The position numbers and the translations under genes are program-made. The notes under the pieces were generated by a model. The model was not told the origin of the DNA. It did no database searches and saw nothing but the letters and a program-made list of their open reading frames with translations. From CAZSDU01 sp964429135 (lineage in GTDB: Bacteria > Bacteroidota > Bacteroidia > Bacteroidales > FEN-979), in NCBI GenBank assembly GCA_964429135.1, contig CAYSAU010000004.1, positions 124,001-188,000 on the forward strand: a stretch of 64,000 nt of DNA, given 5' to 3'. This document shows positions 62,143 through 64,000 of the stretch, piece after piece; positions within the stretch are counted from its first letter, which is position 1; every line of letters starts with the position of its first letter.

Positions 62143-62952
62143 TTATAATACTTCTTTTCCTGGGTACAATTTTTTCATGTATTGGCTGACCATTAATGCT
62201 GAGCATGATCGGGGAAGTATCCGGGTAAGAAAGAAATAATTTAAACGGTTTTTCCACCCCGGGATATGAATAGCTTTCCTTCCCAGGTTTTGTAATGAAG
62301 ATATGGCGACTTTTTCTGCTTTCATGGCATTTTTAACCTGGTTTTTTTTCTCTCCCAGGCTTGTCAGATAGGTTGGGGTGAGTGTAATCCCGGCACAGCA
62401 TGCCTGAATGTCAATCTTCTTCTCCTTAAATTCATGGTATAAGGCTTCTGCCAGGATGATGTTAAAAGCTTTTGTTGCAGCATAGGGTGCAACATACCTA
62501 GGACCAACCAATCCTGCCAGAGATGACATCAGAATAATTCCACCGGAACCCTTGTTCCCGATCATTTCAGCAAAATCATGAACCAGCAATAAGGGGGTCA
62601 TACTGTTCAAATGGACGAAACGTTTCAGTTCGTTTGTGTTGTTGGAAAGAAATGGACGGACTTTACTGAAGGCCGCAACATAAATCATAAGCCGGCAGTC
62701 TATTTTCCGGATTGCTTCCATACATAAATGGACGGAATGCTCATCTTCAAGGTCATGGGTAATACACAGGGTTTGAACTCCGTAGGTGGTTTCGATTTGA
62801 CGAGACAGGTTGTGTAATGCTTCTTTGTGAATATCCACCATCACCAGATGTTGTCCTTTTTCGGCAAGGAGCATCGAAAAAGCTTTCCCTATCCCTTCGG
62901 CAGCACCGGCTATCAGCGCCCATCCTCCATATCTTACCAGATGGTTCTTCAT
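62143..62952 (-). CDS. Short-chain dehydrogenase/reductase
   Basis: A 269-residue classical SDR. The cofactor-binding GxxxGxG appears as GAAEGIG near residue 16, an acidic residue after strand 2 (VMVDIH) suggests NAD preference, the catalytic serine is in ILMSSLAGLVG and the YxxxK pair in YAATK. The NNAG motif reads YVAAFSK. C-terminal residues (LNYFFLTRILPRSCSALM) suggest a membrane-associated end, as in lipid-acting SDRs. It diverges from the DUF1214-type gene, with 62 bases between starts. Substrate unknown. Confidence 0.88.
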   Translation of the reverse strand: MKNHLVRYGGWALIAGAAEGIGKAFSMLLAEKGQHLVMVDIHKEALHNLSRQIETTYGVQTLCITHDLEDEHSVHLCMEAIRKIDCRLMIYVAAFSKVRPFLSNNTNELKRFVHLNSMTPLLLVHDFAEMIGNKGSGGIILMSSLAGLVGPRYVAPYAATKAFNIILAEALYHEFKEKKIDIQACCAGITLTPTYLTSLGEKKNQVKNAMKAEKVAISSLQNLGRKAIHIPGWKNRLNYFFLTRILPRSCSALMVSQYMKKLYPGKEVL

Positions 62953-63014
62953 GTTTTTTTTTATCTTTGCGATCTTTGCTTTTGCTGGTGCAATGATACT
63001 TATTTCTTATCAGA

Positions 63015-64000
63015 ATGAGGAGCTTGCTTTTTTTATTTTTAAGGTGTTTAAAATTTTTTCAATCGCTAAGCCGTAAAATATCCGGCTATTCCCTGAATGA
63101 CATTCATGCCCAAAGGGTGGTCTCGGGAAAAGCGTGGGAGGATTTCTGTAATCAACTGAAACTGGCCGGAGCTTCCCTGATGTACCCTGGCACTCCACAT
63201 GATGCTTTTCAACAGGCAGAAGGCTTACGTTATCTCACCCGTTTAACCCGGGGAGGACTGGAAGCCTTTGTGGAATTCAACGATCCTGCCTTTCCGGTAT
63301 TAAGAAGAACTGCCCATGAAACCATCAAGCTAGGAGCCGATAATCCCGACAACCTTTATTTCAATGCCCAGATCTCGGGAGATTTTGAATACCGTCTGAA
63401 AGGGAAAAGAAATACCATCCACTATTTGGGATTTTTCACTCAAAACGGCAATTATGGCACAACCGGGGGATTATCCCCCTGTGGGTCGCTTGAACATACC
63501 GAAATGAAACTTGAACCCGACGGAAGTTTTGAAATCATTTTAAGCGAAATTCCCAAAGGGAAAAACTGGCTGAAAATCTCCAGGGAAACCAGCCTGGTCA
63601 TGGTTCGACAGACTTTTCTCGACCGAAATAAGGAAATTCCGGCCGAACTTAGCATTGAAAACCTTGATGGACGGAAATCTCCCGAACCCATTACCCCGGC
63701 CATGATCGACGAAGGCCTGAAGACCGCCTCCCTGTTTGTGGCTGGCGCCTCACTGCTCTTTTCGAAATGGGCTAAGGGATTCAAGGAGCACGTTAACCAA
63801 TTGCCTTTGTTTGACCCTGATGTTTCCAATGCGGCAGGAGGCGATGCCAATATTATTTATTACCACAGCTACTGGAAACTTGACCCCGACGAAGCGCTCT
63901 TGATCGAAGTTAAACCTCCTGATTGCGATTCCTGGAATTTTCAGCTTAACAATTATTGGATGGAATCCCTCGATTATCGTTATTTCAATATATGTGTCAA
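63015..64000 (+). CDS. DUF1214-type protein, 3' end outside window
   Basis: An open frame of at least 328 residues from the ATG at 63015 that runs off the window without a stop. It has a short N-terminal basic part followed by AWEDFCNQLKLAGASLMYPG, AEGLRYLTRLTRGGLEAFVE, LGADNPDNLYFNAQISG and, near the end of the window, YWKLDPDEALLIEVKPPDC and NNYWMESLDYRY, all matching the DUF1214/DUF1254-like family. Function is unknown in this family. It is divergent from an SDR gene, a pairing that suggests a shared lipid or small-molecule pathway but does not prove it. Confidence 0.82.
   Translation, partial: MRSLLFLFLRCLKFFQSLSRKISGYSLNDIHAQRVVSGKAWEDFCNQLKLAGASLMYPGTPHDAFQQAEGLRYLTRLTRGGLEAFVEFNDPAFPVLRRTAHETIKLGADNPDNLYFNAQISGDFEYRLKGKRNTIHYLGFFTQNGNYGTTGGLSPCGSLEHTEMKLEPDGSFEIILSEIPKGKNWLKISRETSLVMVRQTFLDRNKEIPAELSIENLDGRKSPEPITPAMIDEGLKTASLFVAGASLLFSKWAKGFKEHVNQLPLFDPDVSNAAGGDANIIYYHSYWKLDPDEALLIEVKPPDCDSWNFQLNNYWMESLDYRYFNICV

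Overview
The window is chromosomal DNA from a member of the Bacteroidota, most likely a Bacteroidales-type lineage. The signs are type IX secretion (T9SS) sorting domains on several large secreted proteins, a PorP/SprF protein beside a giant PKD-repeat protein, families restricted to or typical of this phylum (DUF4271, DUF4249, LruC-type lipoproteins), short-lid Adk, and promoters of the TTTG-N19-23-TAnnTTTG type instead of the -35/-10 type. Genes are tightly packed; no gap between genes exceeds 300 bases, and I see no tRNA, rRNA, CRISPR array, insertion sequence or phage gene.

Layout. 1-6.4 kb: the 3' end of methylmalonyl-CoA mutase, an M16 peptidase, a DUF486 protein and an O-methyltransferase; then purE (minus) and a plus-strand hpt-adk-obgE-PAP2 run. 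6.5-13.4 kb: a long minus-strand run that reads, in transcription order, sensorless histidine kinase, NarL-type regulator, panC, panD, flippase-like membrane protein, rfaE2, radA, a PPOX-fold protein and a CbpA-like DnaJ. 13.4-17 kb: M1 aminopeptidase and MFS transporter, closed by a strong terminator. 17-22.7 kb: two tandem LruC-domain lipoproteins. 22.8-26.2 kb: mnmA-like, M28 peptidase, GtrA. 26.3-33.2 kb: minus-strand panB, RluA-type synthase, DUF4271, hemD, rnpA, yidD, ctpA, cdd, chaN. 33.2-36.3 kb: DUF4249 lipoprotein and dnaK. 36.5-54 kb: secreted and surface proteins, including two T9SS type A proteins, a 2694-residue PKD protein with a T9SS type B C-terminus, and its PorP/SprF partner. 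54-61.5 kb: a six-gene complex I/group 4 hydrogenase-like operon. 61.5-64 kb: a secreted hypothetical protein, a short-chain dehydrogenase and the start of a DUF1214-type gene that runs off the window.

The most remarkable system is the 54-61.5 kb operon (HyfB, HyfC, HyfE, HyfF, HyfG and a fused ferredoxin-HyfI protein). The membrane arm keeps the charged residues expected of ion-pumping subunits, but the catalytic subunit has lost all four [NiFe] cysteines, the small subunit keeps only one of four N2-cluster cysteines, and the ferredoxin domain keeps exactly the four cysteines of one cluster while losing the other. It therefore looks like an energy-converting-hydrogenase-related (Ehr) complex whose electron wire has been dismantled. 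A second notable structure is the giant PKD protein, whose central part is built from four copies of a three-domain unit of about 265 residues.
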